The notes under the pieces are model-generated. The model worked only from the letters and a program-made list of their open reading frames with translations. It was not told the DNA's origin and did not search any database. A program made the translations under genes and the position numbers. From NCBI RefSeq assembly GCF_006363955.1, contig NZ_CP040948.1:372001-436000 (forward strand): DNA of 64,000 nucleotides. Direction: 5' to 3'. The first letter of the stretch is position 1; every line of letters starts with the position of its first letter. This document shows positions 1 through 8,454 of this stretch, piece after piece. The stretch comes from Methylophilus medardicus. Lineage in GTDB: Bacteria > Pseudomonadota > Gammaproteobacteria > Burkholderiales > Methylophilaceae.

Positions 1-1
1 T

Positions 2-301
2 CACATGAAGTCACTCTTGCAAAAAGAGCTTGGCGTTGCCTTGTTGAACGGTTTACTGTGGGGCAGTGTGTTGGGCTTAATTGCGTTTTGGTTGTATCAC
101 AGTGCCGCTTTGGGGTTGGTGATGATGGCAGCAATGACGCTCAATCTATTATTAGCCGCAATTATTGGCGTGACGATTCCTTTGGTGATGAATAAACTCG
201 ATCGCGATCCTGCTGTGGGTTCCAGTGTGCTGATTACTGCCATGACCGATAGTGGCGGTTTTTTGATTTTTCTTGGCCTCGCCACCATTTTTTTGTTGTA
301 A
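2..301 (+). CDS. mgtE: Magnesium transporter MgtE, C-terminal fragment
   Basis: Only the last ~99 residues are in the window; the frame is open to the left edge, so the gene begins upstream. What remains is almost wholly hydrophobic, with about three membrane segments. It carries the features expected of the MgtE pore domain: the stretch around PLVMNKLDRDPAVGSS, then a D-S-G-G turn before the last helix. MgtE proteins are dimeric inner-membrane Mg2+ channels gated by cytosolic N and CBS domains, which would lie outside the window. The gene is followed after 7 bases by a mechanosensitive channel gene, so the two may be cotranscribed. The family call is good but rests on the C-terminus alone. 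Confidence 0.85.
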   Translation, partial: HMKSLLQKELGVALLNGLLWGSVLGLIAFWLYHSAALGLVMMAAMTLNLLLAAIIGVTIPLVMNKLDRDPAVGSSVLITAMTDSGGFLIFLGLATIFLL

Positions 302-308
302 ATAGTCG

Positions 309-1604
309 ATGATGGATAACGATATTAATATTCTGTGGAAAGAAATTGTTCAGGATCTGAGCACTGTTTCAGCCTTGTGGCAATTATTCGTATGTGGACT
401 CATTCTTGCGGTCAGTGGGCTGTTGAATTGGCACCTAGGCAAGCAAATCGAGGCCGGTAGAGTCAATACGGTGTATAAGCTGCTTTTAGGCGGGATTGAG
501 CGTTTATTTTTCCCCTTGGTGGCCTTTCTGCTATTAGTGATTGCGCGTTACGCCCTGCACGATGTAATGCATGTGGGGCTATTGAAACTAGCCGCGCGTA
601 TGTTGTTGGCGATGGTGATTATTCGCAGCTTGGTATATGTCTTGCGCTATGTGTTTTCGCCCAGTGCCTGGCTGCACTCCTTTGAGCGTGTCATCGCCTG
701 GACTGTATGGGTGATCGTGGCTTTGCACCTCAGCGGATTCTTAGATCCTGCCCTGCAAATTTTAGAGGATGTACGATTTAGCGTGGGCAAGCAGAAATTA
801 AACTTGCTCCTGCTGATTCAGGGCGGCTTGACCATCGTCATTACAATGTTGGCCGCATTGTGGCTCAGCCGGATGCTAGAGCTACGCCTAATGGCTTCGA
901 CCAATATCAACGGCAATTGGCGCGTCATCATGGTCAAGTTGGTGCGTATGGTTGCAATCGTACTCGCCTTGTTGATGTCGATGGCAGCAGTGGGCATCGA
1001 TGTGACCATGTTGTCTGTATTCGGCGGTGCGCTGGGTGTGGGCCTCGGTTTTGGCCTACAGAAGATCGCTAGCAACTACGTGAGCGGTTTTATTATCTTG
1101 ATGGATAAATCCCTGCACATGGGGGATATGCTCTCTATTCGCAATCATTACGGCACCGTGACAGAATTGCGCTCTCGCTACATGATCCTACGCAAGCAAG
1201 ATGGGACCGAGGTGATTATCCCAAATGAAACCATGATTACCGATGTTGTGATCAATCACACATCGGCCGCGCATAAGGCCAAGGTGCCTATTCTTGTGCG
1301 GATTACGTATGAAAGTAATCTGGATCAAGCCATGCAAATACTCAACGAGGTAGGGCGCACCCATGAGCGTACCTTGAACGATCCCACCGCAGTCGATGTG
1401 ATCATTAAAGCCTTTGCCGATACTGGCGTGGATCTACAATTGTCCGTTTGGGTTGCAGAGCCCGAAGAAGGCACTGCAAAATTGCAAAGCGAGCTTTACC
1501 ACGCTATTTGGCAGCGCTTTAAAGCCGAAAATATTGAGATATCAGTCTATCACCGTGATCCACGTGTGATTGCCGCTACAAACGCCGTGGCTGCAGATGC
1601 TTAG
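309..1604 (+). CDS. MscS-family mechanosensitive ion channel
   Basis: A 431-residue inner-membrane protein with several N-terminal hydrophobic segments (roughly residues 20-220). The pore-lining helix, residues ~228-260, is rich in Gly and Ala (FGGALGVGLGFGLQKIASN). After it comes the MscS beta domain with its typical G-D and T-x-x-x-x-R-S motifs and the I-P-N-E-T segment (residues ~270-330). The alpha/beta cytosolic vestibule domain runs to the end. The family relieves turgor on osmotic downshock. At 431 residues it is longer than E. coli MscS (286) because of extra N-terminal helices, closer to the YbdG/YnaI-type architecture. Two ATGs (309 and 312) are possible starts. It lies just behind mgtE. 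Confidence 0.93.
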   Translation: MMDNDINILWKEIVQDLSTVSALWQLFVCGLILAVSGLLNWHLGKQIEAGRVNTVYKLLLGGIERLFFPLVAFLLLVIARYALHDVMHVGLLKLAARMLLAMVIIRSLVYVLRYVFSPSAWLHSFERVIAWTVWVIVALHLSGFLDPALQILEDVRFSVGKQKLNLLLLIQGGLTIVITMLAALWLSRMLELRLMASTNINGNWRVIMVKLVRMVAIVLALLMSMAAVGIDVTMLSVFGGALGVGLGFGLQKIASNYVSGFIILMDKSLHMGDMLSIRNHYGTVTELRSRYMILRKQDGTEVIIPNETMITDVVINHTSAAHKAKVPILVRITYESNLDQAMQILNEVGRTHERTLNDPTAVDVIIKAFADTGVDLQLSVWVAEPEEGTAKLQSELYHAIWQRFKAENIEISVYHRDPRVIAATNAVAADA

Positions 1605-1633
1605 CTGATGGGGTTACCTATGAGGTACATAAT

Positions 1634-1661
1634 AAAAAAGCCTGCGATTGCAGGCTTTTTT
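1634..1661. terminator. Bidirectional intrinsic terminator
   Basis: An A6 run, a GCCTGC/GCAGGC stem around a GATT loop, then a T6 run. The element lies between the convergent ends of the MscS-family gene (plus) and rpmG (minus), so it can stop transcription from both sides. Confidence 0.85.
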
Positions 1662-1679
1662 ATTAATCAAGAAACTAAA

Positions 1680-1835
1680 TTATTTCAATTTAGTTTCTTT
1701 GTACATAACATGCTTACGAGCTACTGGATCAAATTTCTTGATTTCCATTTTCTCAGGCATTGTACGTTTGTTTTTTGTAGTGGTATAGAAATGACCTGTA
1801 CCAGCACTGGATTCTAATTTGATTTTTTCACGCAT
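1680..1835 (-). CDS. rpmG: 50S ribosomal protein L33
   Basis: A 51-codon gene read directly from the minus strand: it begins [20 protein letters not shown] and ends in a Lys-rich tail KETKLK before TAA. Length and sequence match bacterial L33, a large-subunit protein near the E site. It lacks the paired CxxC motifs, so it is the zinc-independent (C-minus) form. It follows rpmB on the same strand with a 33-base gap, the standard rpmB-rpmG pair. Its last codons form one arm of a 10-bp inverted repeat (1671-1697). Confidence 0.97.
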   Translation of the reverse strand: MREKIKLESSAGTGHFYTTTKNKRTMPEKMEIKKFDPVARKHVMYKETKLK

Positions 1836-1868
1836 GATATTGTCCTTTTCTGACTAAAATGTCGCGAG

Positions 1869-2105
1869 TTAGATTTTTTCGCCAGCAGCGCGCAAATCAG
1901 CCAACACAGCGTCGATACCATTCTTGTCGATCGTACGCAATGCAGCGTTAGTGATACGCAGGCTTACCCAGCGGTTTTCGCTCTCAACCCAAAACTTACG
2001 GTTTTGCAAGTTAGGCAAGAAACGACGTCTTGTTTTGTTTTGTGCGTGAGAAACGTTGTTGCCCACCATTGGTTTTTTACCGGTTACCTGACATACACGT
2101 GCCAT
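1869..2105 (-). CDS. rpmB: 50S ribosomal protein L28
   Basis: A 78-residue basic protein starting [20 protein letters not shown], the canonical L28 N-terminus, with the [14 protein letters not shown] segment and a C-terminal helix. The ATG at 2105 is chosen over one four codons upstream because homologues start MARVCQ and a GGAG lies 8 bases before it on the minus strand. L28 is a large-subunit component. It is first in the rpmB-rpmG operon; dut lies upstream on the same strand. Confidence 0.97.
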   Translation of the reverse strand: MARVCQVTGKKPMVGNNVSHAQNKTRRRFLPNLQNRKFWVESENRWVSLRITNAALRTIDKNGIDAVLADLRAAGEKI

Positions 2106-2200
2106 GGTTATCTCCAAATACTTTTATCTTTTCAGAAAGAGCGAGATTATAGATTGATTCGCTGAGACAAATCAAGCAATTATTGCAATTTTTCAAACAA

Positions 2201-2653
2201 TTAGTGCTTACCTGTGCTGCCAAAGCCGCCTTCACCACGCTCACTACTCGTAAACTCATCCACAATATGAAAATCTGCCTGCACCACAGGCACGATGACC
2301 ATCTGCGCGACACGCTCCATAGGGTTTAAAATAAACGCCTCTTTGCTACGGTTCCAGCATGAAACCAAGAGCTGGCCCTGATAATCCGAGTCAATCAAGC
2401 CGACCAAGTTGCCCAATACAATGCCATGTTTATGGCCTAGCCCCGAGCGCGGTAAAATCATCGCCGCATAATAAGTATTGTCGATGTGAATTGCCATGCC
2501 GGTAGGAATCATAATCGTCTCGCCCGGTTGTATGGTCTGCGTGTGCTCAATACATGCCCGCAAGTCTAGGCCTGCCGAGCCCGGCGTGGCGTAACTTGGC
2601 ATCATGTGATGCAGACGAGGGTCTAGAATCTTGAGATCTACGGTAATCGACAT
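2201..2653 (-). CDS. dut: Deoxyuridine 5'-triphosphate nucleotidohydrolase (dUTPase)
   Basis: A 150-residue trimeric dUTPase. It hydrolyses dUTP to dUMP and pyrophosphate, keeping uracil out of DNA and feeding dTMP synthesis. All five family motifs are visible: [12 protein letters not shown] (motif 1), [10 protein letters not shown] (motif 2), [11 protein letters not shown] with the catalytic Asp (motif 3), R-V-A-Q-M-V (motif 4) and the C-terminal [10 protein letters not shown]-loop-like arm (motif 5). The start at 2653 is preceded by a strong AGGAGG, which rules out the longer reading frame. coaBC, its usual neighbour in many proteobacteria, lies about 2.4 kb upstream across the TonB-dependent receptor gene. 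Confidence 0.97.
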   Translation of the reverse strand: MSITVDLKILDPRLHHMMPSYATPGSAGLDLRACIEHTQTIQPGETIMIPTGMAIHIDNTYYAAMILPRSGLGHKHGIVLGNLVGLIDSDYQGQLLVSCWNRSKEAFILNPMERVAQMVIVPVVQADFHIVDEFTSSERGEGGFGSTGKH

Positions 2654-2723
2654 GCAGCGGCCTCCTGAAAATGATTGCGTTATTAAACACGAAATATGGC
2701 TGAAAATCACTGATTACGACAAT

Positions 2724-2751
2724 AAAAAAGCCAGCGGATGCTGGCTTTAAA
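2724..2751 (-). terminator. Intrinsic terminator of the TonB-dependent receptor gene
   Basis: A GCCAGC/GCTGGC stem with a four-base loop lies 13 bases past the receptor stop codon. Read on the minus strand it is followed by a T6 run. Confidence 0.85.
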
Positions 2752-2763
2752 AATGATGCTGAA

Positions 2764-4908
2764 CTAAAACTTGTATTGAGCAGTGAGTCCGACTAAGTAG
2801 TTGCGGCCAGCCGCTGGCTCAAAAAATAATGCATTGCCGTCATTGACACGTACCGAACCGATATAGTCTTTGTCAGTGATGTTTTCGACTCTGATGTACT
2901 CTTTAAAGCGCCAATTGGTCAAGTTCTGCTCGAAACCTGCTCTCACATTAAAGATGGTGTAAGAAGGTGCTTTGTCAGTGTTGATGTCGTTCACATAGAC
3001 TTCACTGTTGTGACGACCCTCAAGTGCTGAGAAAAAACCTAGCGTTGGGTATTTCCAAGCTACTTCGCCATACACTTGTGATTTGTAGGTGCCTGGAATG
3101 CGATTGCCTGACTTAACCGTGCCTGTTGCACCGCCGGCGTTGATCACAGTAACGAAAGGATCTTCGAATTTTGCGTTGAGCAGCGTGTAAGCTGCAAACA
3201 AGCTAATATTGTTTTCAAATGCAGCATCAATGGACGCCTCAGCACCCGTCCGTTTGGTTTCTCCAGCATTTTGAAAGCTTGAGCGACCTGCAACTGTTTG
3301 ACGCGTTACGATTTCATTGTCAGTGTCGACTCTGAAGACTGTCAAGTTCGCACGGATGTTATCAGTCAAGAATGCTTTTGCACCGATCTCAATGTTACGG
3401 CTCTCGGCTGCTTTCAACGACAGGTTTGGTTTACTGGCAATGTTTGCATTTACATTATCAAAAGCTGCTTCAATAAAAGTTGGGGTTTCAAAGCCTTTGC
3501 CAAAGTTTGCGTAGAAATTCAACTTCTCAGTTGCTTTCCAGATCACGCCAATGACGGGGGTGGTTTTCTGATACTCCACCGAGCCGCTATTGTTTCCCTG
3601 TCCCGGGTTGCCAGCAGTTAAGAAATTATCTTTCACTTCAAGTTTGACTTTTGTGTGTCTTGCCCCGGCGTGTACGTCAATTGTGGGGGTAACGCTGAGG
3701 CGGCCTTGAATGTATTGATCAAAATTGCTTGAAATGTTTTCTTCATTTCGATTCAGGTTGTTTGCTGCATTGCCTGTCACCAGAACGGTTGTATCGAGTC
3801 TGTCGTCTGAGGATTTGCCGTAATTTAGACCCAGTGCAACATTGTAAGGCATGCTGCCCAGCTGACCGTTATTATCCCATCTGAGGTCGCTGCCATAAAA
3901 AGAGCGCTCAATTTGACTGAGGCGAGCTGTCGTGCCTCCGAGTGAAGTGGCGGTTGCGGTGGTCGTTAAAATTTGAGCATTGCGACGGGTGCCAACATAA
4001 GGAATTAAGCTGATTTTATTATTTTCGTTGAGTGTGTGTTCAATGTTAAAGCCGACTTGTGTATGGTCACGCTTCACACTGGTGTTCGCAAATAATGCAG
4101 CGGGAACGACGTCATTACGGGTAGCGCTTGAAAATGCGCGTCTTCTGTCCAAGCCAAGTGGATCCTGCGCCTCTTGATCAAACCAGTTCACTAACGCTGT
4201 AACGCGGGTGTCTTCGTTCAGATTAAATCGAAATTTTGCAGTTGCCATTTGTTTGTTGCTAGCGCTGTTGGCGCGATAACCATCAGACTCAAAGTTGGAC
4301 ACATTGAGTGAATATTCCAACCCTTCAAGCTGTCCCGCAGCTTCCAACACGTTACGCTTGGTATCGTAACTGCCGAACATCGTGGTGGCGCCAATGGTCG
4401 GTGTCGCTGGCGCATCTTGCGTAAACATTTGAATCACGCCGCCGGAGGAGTTGCCATAAAGCGATGAGAATGGGCCGCGCATCACTTCGATACTTTTGAT
4501 CGATGATAAGTCAACCACACCTGGTTGGCCTTGACCATCTGGCATGGTGAGTGGGATGCCATCCACATAAACGCGGACACCGCGCACACCAAATGAGGAG
4601 CGTGAACCAAAGCCGCGGCTAGAAATTTGCGGATCTTGTGCTTGCTGCGTTCTGCTCTGCGCGGTGATGCCCGGAACGCGAATCAAGCTTTCAGAAAGAT
4701 TCATTTGCAATTGACCATCTTTGATGTTTTTTTGCTCAACTACATCAATGGCGACCGGTAAATCGAAGCTGTTTTGCGCTTGACGGGTGGCGGTTACAAC
4801 CACCGGCGATAGCGTTAAGGTTTGATCTTCATCTGCCATGCTTTGCGACACGGGGCCAAAAGCAGCGGAGAGAGCTAGATATAAAGGAGTGTAGCGGACT
4901 GCGCGCAT
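2764..4908 (-). CDS. TonB-dependent outer-membrane receptor
   Basis: A 714-residue protein with an N-terminal signal sequence (cleavage probably near Met-Ala-Asp, residues 24-26). A TonB-box-like segment LSPVVVTATR follows, then a plug domain (~45-155) with the motifs RGFGSRSSFGVRGVRVYVDG and IEVMRGPFSSLYGNSSGGVI, and a long beta barrel ending in aromatic YKF. Such receptors import iron-siderophore complexes, cobalamin or other scarce ligands, using energy from TonB-ExbBD. The plug resembles the FecA/ferric-siderophore group more than BtuB, but the substrate cannot be told from sequence. No FecIR-type regulators are adjacent and no obvious Fur box was seen. A perfect 36-bp palindrome lies 58 bases upstream of the start and may be its control site. 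Confidence 0.93.
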   Translation of the reverse strand: MRAVRYTPLYLALSAAFGPVSQSMADEDQTLTLSPVVVTATRQAQNSFDLPVAIDVVEQKNIKDGQLQMNLSESLIRVPGITAQSRTQQAQDPQISSRGFGSRSSFGVRGVRVYVDGIPLTMPDGQGQPGVVDLSSIKSIEVMRGPFSSLYGNSSGGVIQMFTQDAPATPTIGATTMFGSYDTKRNVLEAAGQLEGLEYSLNVSNFESDGYRANSASNKQMATAKFRFNLNEDTRVTALVNWFDQEAQDPLGLDRRRAFSSATRNDVVPAALFANTSVKRDHTQVGFNIEHTLNENNKISLIPYVGTRRNAQILTTTATATSLGGTTARLSQIERSFYGSDLRWDNNGQLGSMPYNVALGLNYGKSSDDRLDTTVLVTGNAANNLNRNEENISSNFDQYIQGRLSVTPTIDVHAGARHTKVKLEVKDNFLTAGNPGQGNNSGSVEYQKTTPVIGVIWKATEKLNFYANFGKGFETPTFIEAAFDNVNANIASKPNLSLKAAESRNIEIGAKAFLTDNIRANLTVFRVDTDNEIVTRQTVAGRSSFQNAGETKRTGAEASIDAAFENNISLFAAYTLLNAKFEDPFVTVINAGGATGTVKSGNRIPGTYKSQVYGEVAWKYPTLGFFSALEGRHNSEVYVNDINTDKAPSYTIFNVRAGFEQNLTNWRFKEYIRVENITDKDYIGSVRVNDGNALFFEPAAGRNYLVGLTAQYKF

Positions 4909-4966
4909 GGGTATTCTCGGGGCTAAAAAATTGAAAGAGCGCGATTGTAAGCGGAGTATGCGTTTT

Positions 4967-5002
4967 CATAGCTCAGGATTTTCATGAAAATCCTGAGCTA
5001 TG
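4967..5002. repeat. Perfect 36-bp palindrome between coaBC and the TonB-dependent receptor
   Basis: Each 18-base arm is the exact reverse complement of the other, with no spacer; the centre is between 4984 and 4985 and the core is TTTTCATGAAAA. It lies 9 bases past the coaBC stop and 58 bases before the receptor start. No T-run follows on either strand, so it does not look like a simple intrinsic terminator. It could be a dimer or tetramer operator, or an RNA hairpin in the receptor leader. Confidence 0.9.
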
Positions 5003-5011
5003 TGCGTTTAA

Positions 5012-6208
5012 TTAATCTAGATCAAGTTGTGTTTTAAGGTGGGTTAATAATTTGAAAGCAATGTTTGTTTTTAGATCTGTATCTAGTGTGTGTTCGCCCT
5101 TGCTGTCGATGATAGTGACCTGATTATTATCATTGCCCATCGCCGTCATCACCTGGTTAGCCACAATCATGGGTAAGCGTTTTGCCAGCCGTTTTTGTTT
5201 GGCATACTCAATTACTTGCTCTGTTTCTGCGGCGAATCCCACGCAGTAGGGCGGGTTCGGTAATGAGGCAACATCTGCCAAGATATCCTTGTTTTTGATG
5301 AGATCAATAGTAAGTATGTCTTCACTTTTTTTGATTTTTTGTGACGAGCGCATGTTGGGCTTGTAATCTGCAACCGCAGCCACCCCGAAAAAAACATCTT
5401 GGGCTGCAATGTGTTGCATCACGGTGTGATACATGTCATCGGCGGTGGCGGCGAAATGGGCGTGGCTGACCAGCGGACGGGGGGCATGAGTGTGGCCATA
5501 CACCAGCGTGGTTTCAGCGCCCATGCGCATCGCCATTTGTGCCAGTGCAAATCCCATCTTGCCACTACTTAAATTGGTGATGCCGCGCACCGGGTCTAGC
5601 ATCTCCATGGTGCTACCTGCGGTGATCATGATCTTTTTGCCTGCGAGTAGTTTTGGGGTGAAAAAGGTTTGTACTCCTTCAACGAGCGCTTCTGGCTCCC
5701 ACATTCTGCCTTGGCCAACTTCGCCGCATGCTTGTTCTCCACTATCAGGTCCGAGCACGGTAATGGCGTCTTGTTGCAATTGCATGATGTTGCGTTGTGT
5801 CGCTGGGTTTTCCCACATTTGCTTGTTCATTGCCGGGGCAACGAGAAGTGGGCACTCACGTGCGAGACACAAGGTTGACAATAAATCATTGGCAAAGCCA
5901 TGGACAAGTTTGGCGATGAAGTCCGCGCTGGCCGGGGCAACCAAAATAGCATCCGCTTGTCTGCTCAACTCAATGTGTGGCATGCCATTAGGGATGCGTT
6001 GATCCCAGCTATCGATACACACCGGATGACCAGACAAGGCTTGTAGTGTGGTGGGGGTAATAAAATGGGTGGCGGCTTCGGTCATGACCACTTGCACCTG
6101 ATAGCCTTGTTTGACTAACAAACGGATCAGCTCAGCCGTTTTGTAAGCGGCAATGCCGCCGGTGACGCCCAGGAGCAGGCGTTGAGGGTGTGAATGCGTT
6201 GAAGTCAT
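5012..6208 (-). CDS. coaBC: Bifunctional phosphopantothenoylcysteine decarboxylase / phosphopantothenate-cysteine ligase
   Basis: A 398-residue CoaBC (Dfp). It joins cysteine to 4'-phosphopantothenate using CTP and then decarboxylates the product to 4'-phosphopantetheine, two steps of CoA synthesis. The N-terminal flavoprotein half (1-185) has the FMN-site GVTGGIAAYKT (14-24), the catalytic His78 in PHIEL, the substrate motif PAMNKQMW (125-132) and the reactive Cys161 in A-C-G-E-x-G-x-G-R-M. The CoaB half (from ~190) begins K-K-I-M-I-T-A-G-S-T, where most homologues have Pro for that Ser, and continues with DPVR and ITNLSSGKMG. Full length, no sign of damage. The next gene upstream is divergent. 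Confidence 0.97.
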   Translation of the reverse strand: MTSTHSHPQRLLLGVTGGIAAYKTAELIRLLVKQGYQVQVVMTEAATHFITPTTLQALSGHPVCIDSWDQRIPNGMPHIELSRQADAILVAPASADFIAKLVHGFANDLLSTLCLARECPLLVAPAMNKQMWENPATQRNIMQLQQDAITVLGPDSGEQACGEVGQGRMWEPEALVEGVQTFFTPKLLAGKKIMITAGSTMEMLDPVRGITNLSSGKMGFALAQMAMRMGAETTLVYGHTHAPRPLVSHAHFAATADDMYHTVMQHIAAQDVFFGVAAVADYKPNMRSSQKIKKSEDILTIDLIKNKDILADVASLPNPPYCVGFAAETEQVIEYAKQKRLAKRLPMIVANQVMTAMGNDNNQVTIIDSKGEHTLDTDLKTNIAFKLLTHLKTQLDLD

Positions 6209-6306
6209 GGCACCATTTTAACTGCAAAGCCAGCGCAATTGCCATGGTTCAAATGCATACAGCTTCTTTAAACATGTTAAGATCTGAGCATCTATAGGGT
6301 GAATGC

Positions 6307-7074
6307 ATGATAAAGTTAGTCAGAATTTTTTTCTGGGTAGTGGTAGTGCTGACAGCGCTAATGCAGGTGTGGCAGGAGTACCAAACGCTGCAGTGGCACC
6401 GACCTTTGCAGGTGGCGCTGTATCCGATCAACGTCGATGGCACGCCTGAAGTCGAAGCCTATATCAACAGTCTGCGTGCTGACGATTTTGACATCATTGC
6501 AGCATTCTTTTCACGTGAAGCAATCAAGTATCAGTTACCTCTGCGTCGACCCATCACTTTATATTTGGGCCCAAAAATTCATGATATCCCCCCGGCACCG
6601 CCAGCGGTCAATGATCATTGGCTGAATATTGTGCGCTGGAGTCTGCAGTTCAGGTGGTTTGCATGGACGCACGAGCCAGCCGTCGAGGTGCCGATAGATA
6701 TCAAGTTATATCTTCTGTATCACGATACTGATAGACATCAGCATTTATTGCATTCAACCGCGTTGCAGAAAGGCAGAATTGGCCGCGTTAATCTTTTTGC
6801 AGAAAATAGCCAGCATGCGACCAATGCAGTCATCATCGCCCATGAGTTGTTGCATACGCTGAGCGCCACCGATAAATATGATCTGCGCACCGGCTTGCCT
6901 ATGTTTCCGCAAGGTTATGCCGAGCCTTACTCACAGCCGCTGTATCCGCAATCGATGGCAGAGCTGATGGCTGCCAAGGTGCCCAAAGCACCGCAAAAAG
7001 CGCGCATGGCAAGAAGCTTAGATGAAGTGGTCATCGGTCAGCCCACTGCGCGCGAGATTGGCTGGTCAAAATAA
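6307..7074 (+). CDS. Membrane-anchored protein with a metzincin-like HExxH motif
   Basis: A 255-residue protein I do not recognise by name. It has one N-terminal hydrophobic segment (about 6-21), so it is probably anchored in the inner membrane with the bulk outside the cytoplasm. Residues 179-189 read HELLHTLSATD: an HExxH zinc site with Asp exactly ten residues after the first His, the position of the third ligand in metzincins (Asp in snapalysin-type enzymes). A possible Met-turn, Met217 in YPQSMAEL, follows about 28 residues later. The usual Gly of the metzincin motif is Ser here. Likely a zinc metalloprotease or zincin-fold protein, but activity is inference. It lies 20 bases before radC, same strand. 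Confidence 0.8.
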   Translation: MIKLVRIFFWVVVVLTALMQVWQEYQTLQWHRPLQVALYPINVDGTPEVEAYINSLRADDFDIIAAFFSREAIKYQLPLRRPITLYLGPKIHDIPPAPPAVNDHWLNIVRWSLQFRWFAWTHEPAVEVPIDIKLYLLYHDTDRHQHLLHSTALQKGRIGRVNLFAENSQHATNAVIIAHELLHTLSATDKYDLRTGLPMFPQGYAEPYSQPLYPQSMAELMAAKVPKAPQKARMARSLDEVVIGQPTAREIGWSK

Positions 7075-7094
7075 TCCACTGACAAGGAGGCGAG

Positions 7095-7769
7095 ATGGCA
7101 ATCACCGATTGGCCCGAACAGGAACGTCCGCGAGAAAAATTACTCCGCGCGGGTGCAGCCAGACTCTCTGATGCAGAGTTGCTGGCTATTTTCTTACGCG
7201 TAGGCATTGCCGGGAAAACCGCCGTGGATTTGGCGCGTGATTTGATGCGACAGTTTAAAAGTCTGAATGGCGTGTTTGCAGCTGATCTGCAAGAAATGAC
7301 TGCAGTGCCTGGGATGGGGGTAAGTAAATATTGCCAGTTACAAGCGGTGCTAGAAATGAGCAAGCGTGCGCTCGGCGAAACCTTGCAACAAAGTGACAGC
7401 TTTCGCTCGCCCAACCAAGTGAAAGACTATCTGCAATTGCAATTATCGCAGCGACAACGTGAGGTCTTTGGCATTATGTTTTTAGATGCGCAAAACAGAC
7501 TGATTGCTTTTGAAACGCTATTTGAGGGCAGTTTAATGCAAACCAGTGTTTATCCGCGCGAAGTGGTGAAGCGGGCGCTAGACTTAAATGCTGCCGCGCT
7601 TATTCTGAGTCATAATCATCCGGGTGGCAACGCATTACCCAGCGCAGCGGACGAGCAACTCACTCAATGTCTAAAAGAGGCTTTAAATCTGGTGGATATC
7701 CGAGTATTGGATCACATCATCGTGGCAAAGCAAGAGACGTTTTCGTTTAGCGAGCAGGGATTAATATGA
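7095..7769 (+). CDS. radC: RadC family JAMM/MPN-domain protein
   Basis: A 224-residue RadC. The N-terminal half has the UPF0758 helical region with a helix-hairpin-helix-like VPGMGVSKY (71-79). The C-terminal MPN domain carries an intact JAMM metal site: His173 and His175 in SHNHPGG, Ser183 and Asp186 in P-S-x-x-D. The early link to DNA repair in E. coli has not held up, and the cellular role is unclear. A GGAGGCGAG sits right before the ATG. Elsewhere radC often lies beside the coaBC-dut group, as it roughly does here. The tRNA-Val gene follows on the opposite strand. Confidence 0.96.
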   Translation: MAITDWPEQERPREKLLRAGAARLSDAELLAIFLRVGIAGKTAVDLARDLMRQFKSLNGVFAADLQEMTAVPGMGVSKYCQLQAVLEMSKRALGETLQQSDSFRSPNQVKDYLQLQLSQRQREVFGIMFLDAQNRLIAFETLFEGSLMQTSVYPREVVKRALDLNAAALILSHNHPGGNALPSAADEQLTQCLKEALNLVDIRVLDHIIVAKQETFSFSEQGLI

Positions 7770-7785
7770 GGCTTGCAGGCTGGGA

Positions 7786-7861
7786 TGGTGGGTGCTAACG
7801 GGGTCGAACCGCTGACATTCGCCTTGTAAGGGCGACGCTCTACCAACTGAGCTAAGCACCC
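7786..7861 (-). tRNA. tRNA-Val (anticodon UAC)
   Basis: The minus strand folds as a 76-nt cloverleaf. The acceptor stem pairs GGGTGCT with AGCACCC. The D arm contains AGCTCAGTTGGTAGAGC, the anticodon stem TCGCC/GGCGA encloses the loop CTTACAA (anticodon TAC), and the T arm contains GGTTCGACCCC. Discriminator A and an encoded CCA end follow (7786-7788). Confidence 0.96.
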
Positions 7862-7961
7862 ATGCCTTGCAACGAAGGCAGCATTATACCGAAACGTTTA
7901 TTTCCTGCAAGAGCCCACAAAAAAATAGTGGGGAGTGTATTCACCGCTGCAAGTGGTGGGG

Positions 7962-8195
7962 TTAGACGGTCAACCGTTTAGTGATGTTGATCAATTGAAG
8001 AGAAATATCTGCCATACCTGTTTTACGCTTATCGGCCATCTCGGATAACAAGGAATAGGCTTGCTCTTCGCTCAGGTCGCGCTGATGCATTAAGATATCC
8101 TTGGCAGAATCGACCAGCTTTTGGTCTTCCATGCTCAATATCGGATGCGGTTTTGAGAAAGGCGTGGCTTGCATGTTGGGGCTTACAGTACTCAT
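7962..8195 (-). CDS. Small stand-alone ANTAR-domain protein
   Basis: A 77-residue protein consisting almost entirely of an ANTAR domain (about 25-77). It has the family signature A-K-D-I-L-M, then L-S-E-E-Q-A-Y-x-L-L and a last amphipathic helix. ANTAR domains bind paired hexaloop hairpins in leader RNAs and prevent premature termination, as in NasR and AmiR. Normally they are fused to a receiver or nitrate-sensing domain; here no sensor domain is present, only a ~24-residue N-terminal extension. It is a single gene, divergent from cstA, with no nitrogen genes nearby. Probably a small RNA-binding antiterminator; the target is unknown. Confidence 0.82.
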   Translation of the reverse strand: MSTVSPNMQATPFSKPHPILSMEDQKLVDSAKDILMHQRDLSEEQAYSLLSEMADKRKTGMADISLQLINITKRLTV

Positions 8196-8454
8196 TAAGA
8201 CTCATAAAAAAATAGCTAATGTTGATTTAGCAATCTGCATGCCAGTTAATAGCTTATTTTTAGTATGCTGATTTTAAACAGTAATTCTGTGGTTTTTGTG
8301 CTTTGGAGATGGTTAAGTGCGCTGACCCCGATGCACCACCGCGGTGCTCTTGCACCATCGCAACAGAGGTTTTGCGCACCACGGCGTTTTGCGCAGAATG
8401 CGTGTTTTTGTTACAGTGCAAAGCATTAAAAAAATAGGAAAGAATCCCGTTATT

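Noticed and set aside
1608-1817. A 69-codon plus-strand ORF after the MscS-family gene
   Set aside because: It runs through the terminator and antisense to rpmG.
8196-8454. Possible ANTAR target hairpins in the cstA leader
   Set aside because: Several short stems can be drawn, but none has a six-base loop with A1 and G4, and no terminator overlaps.
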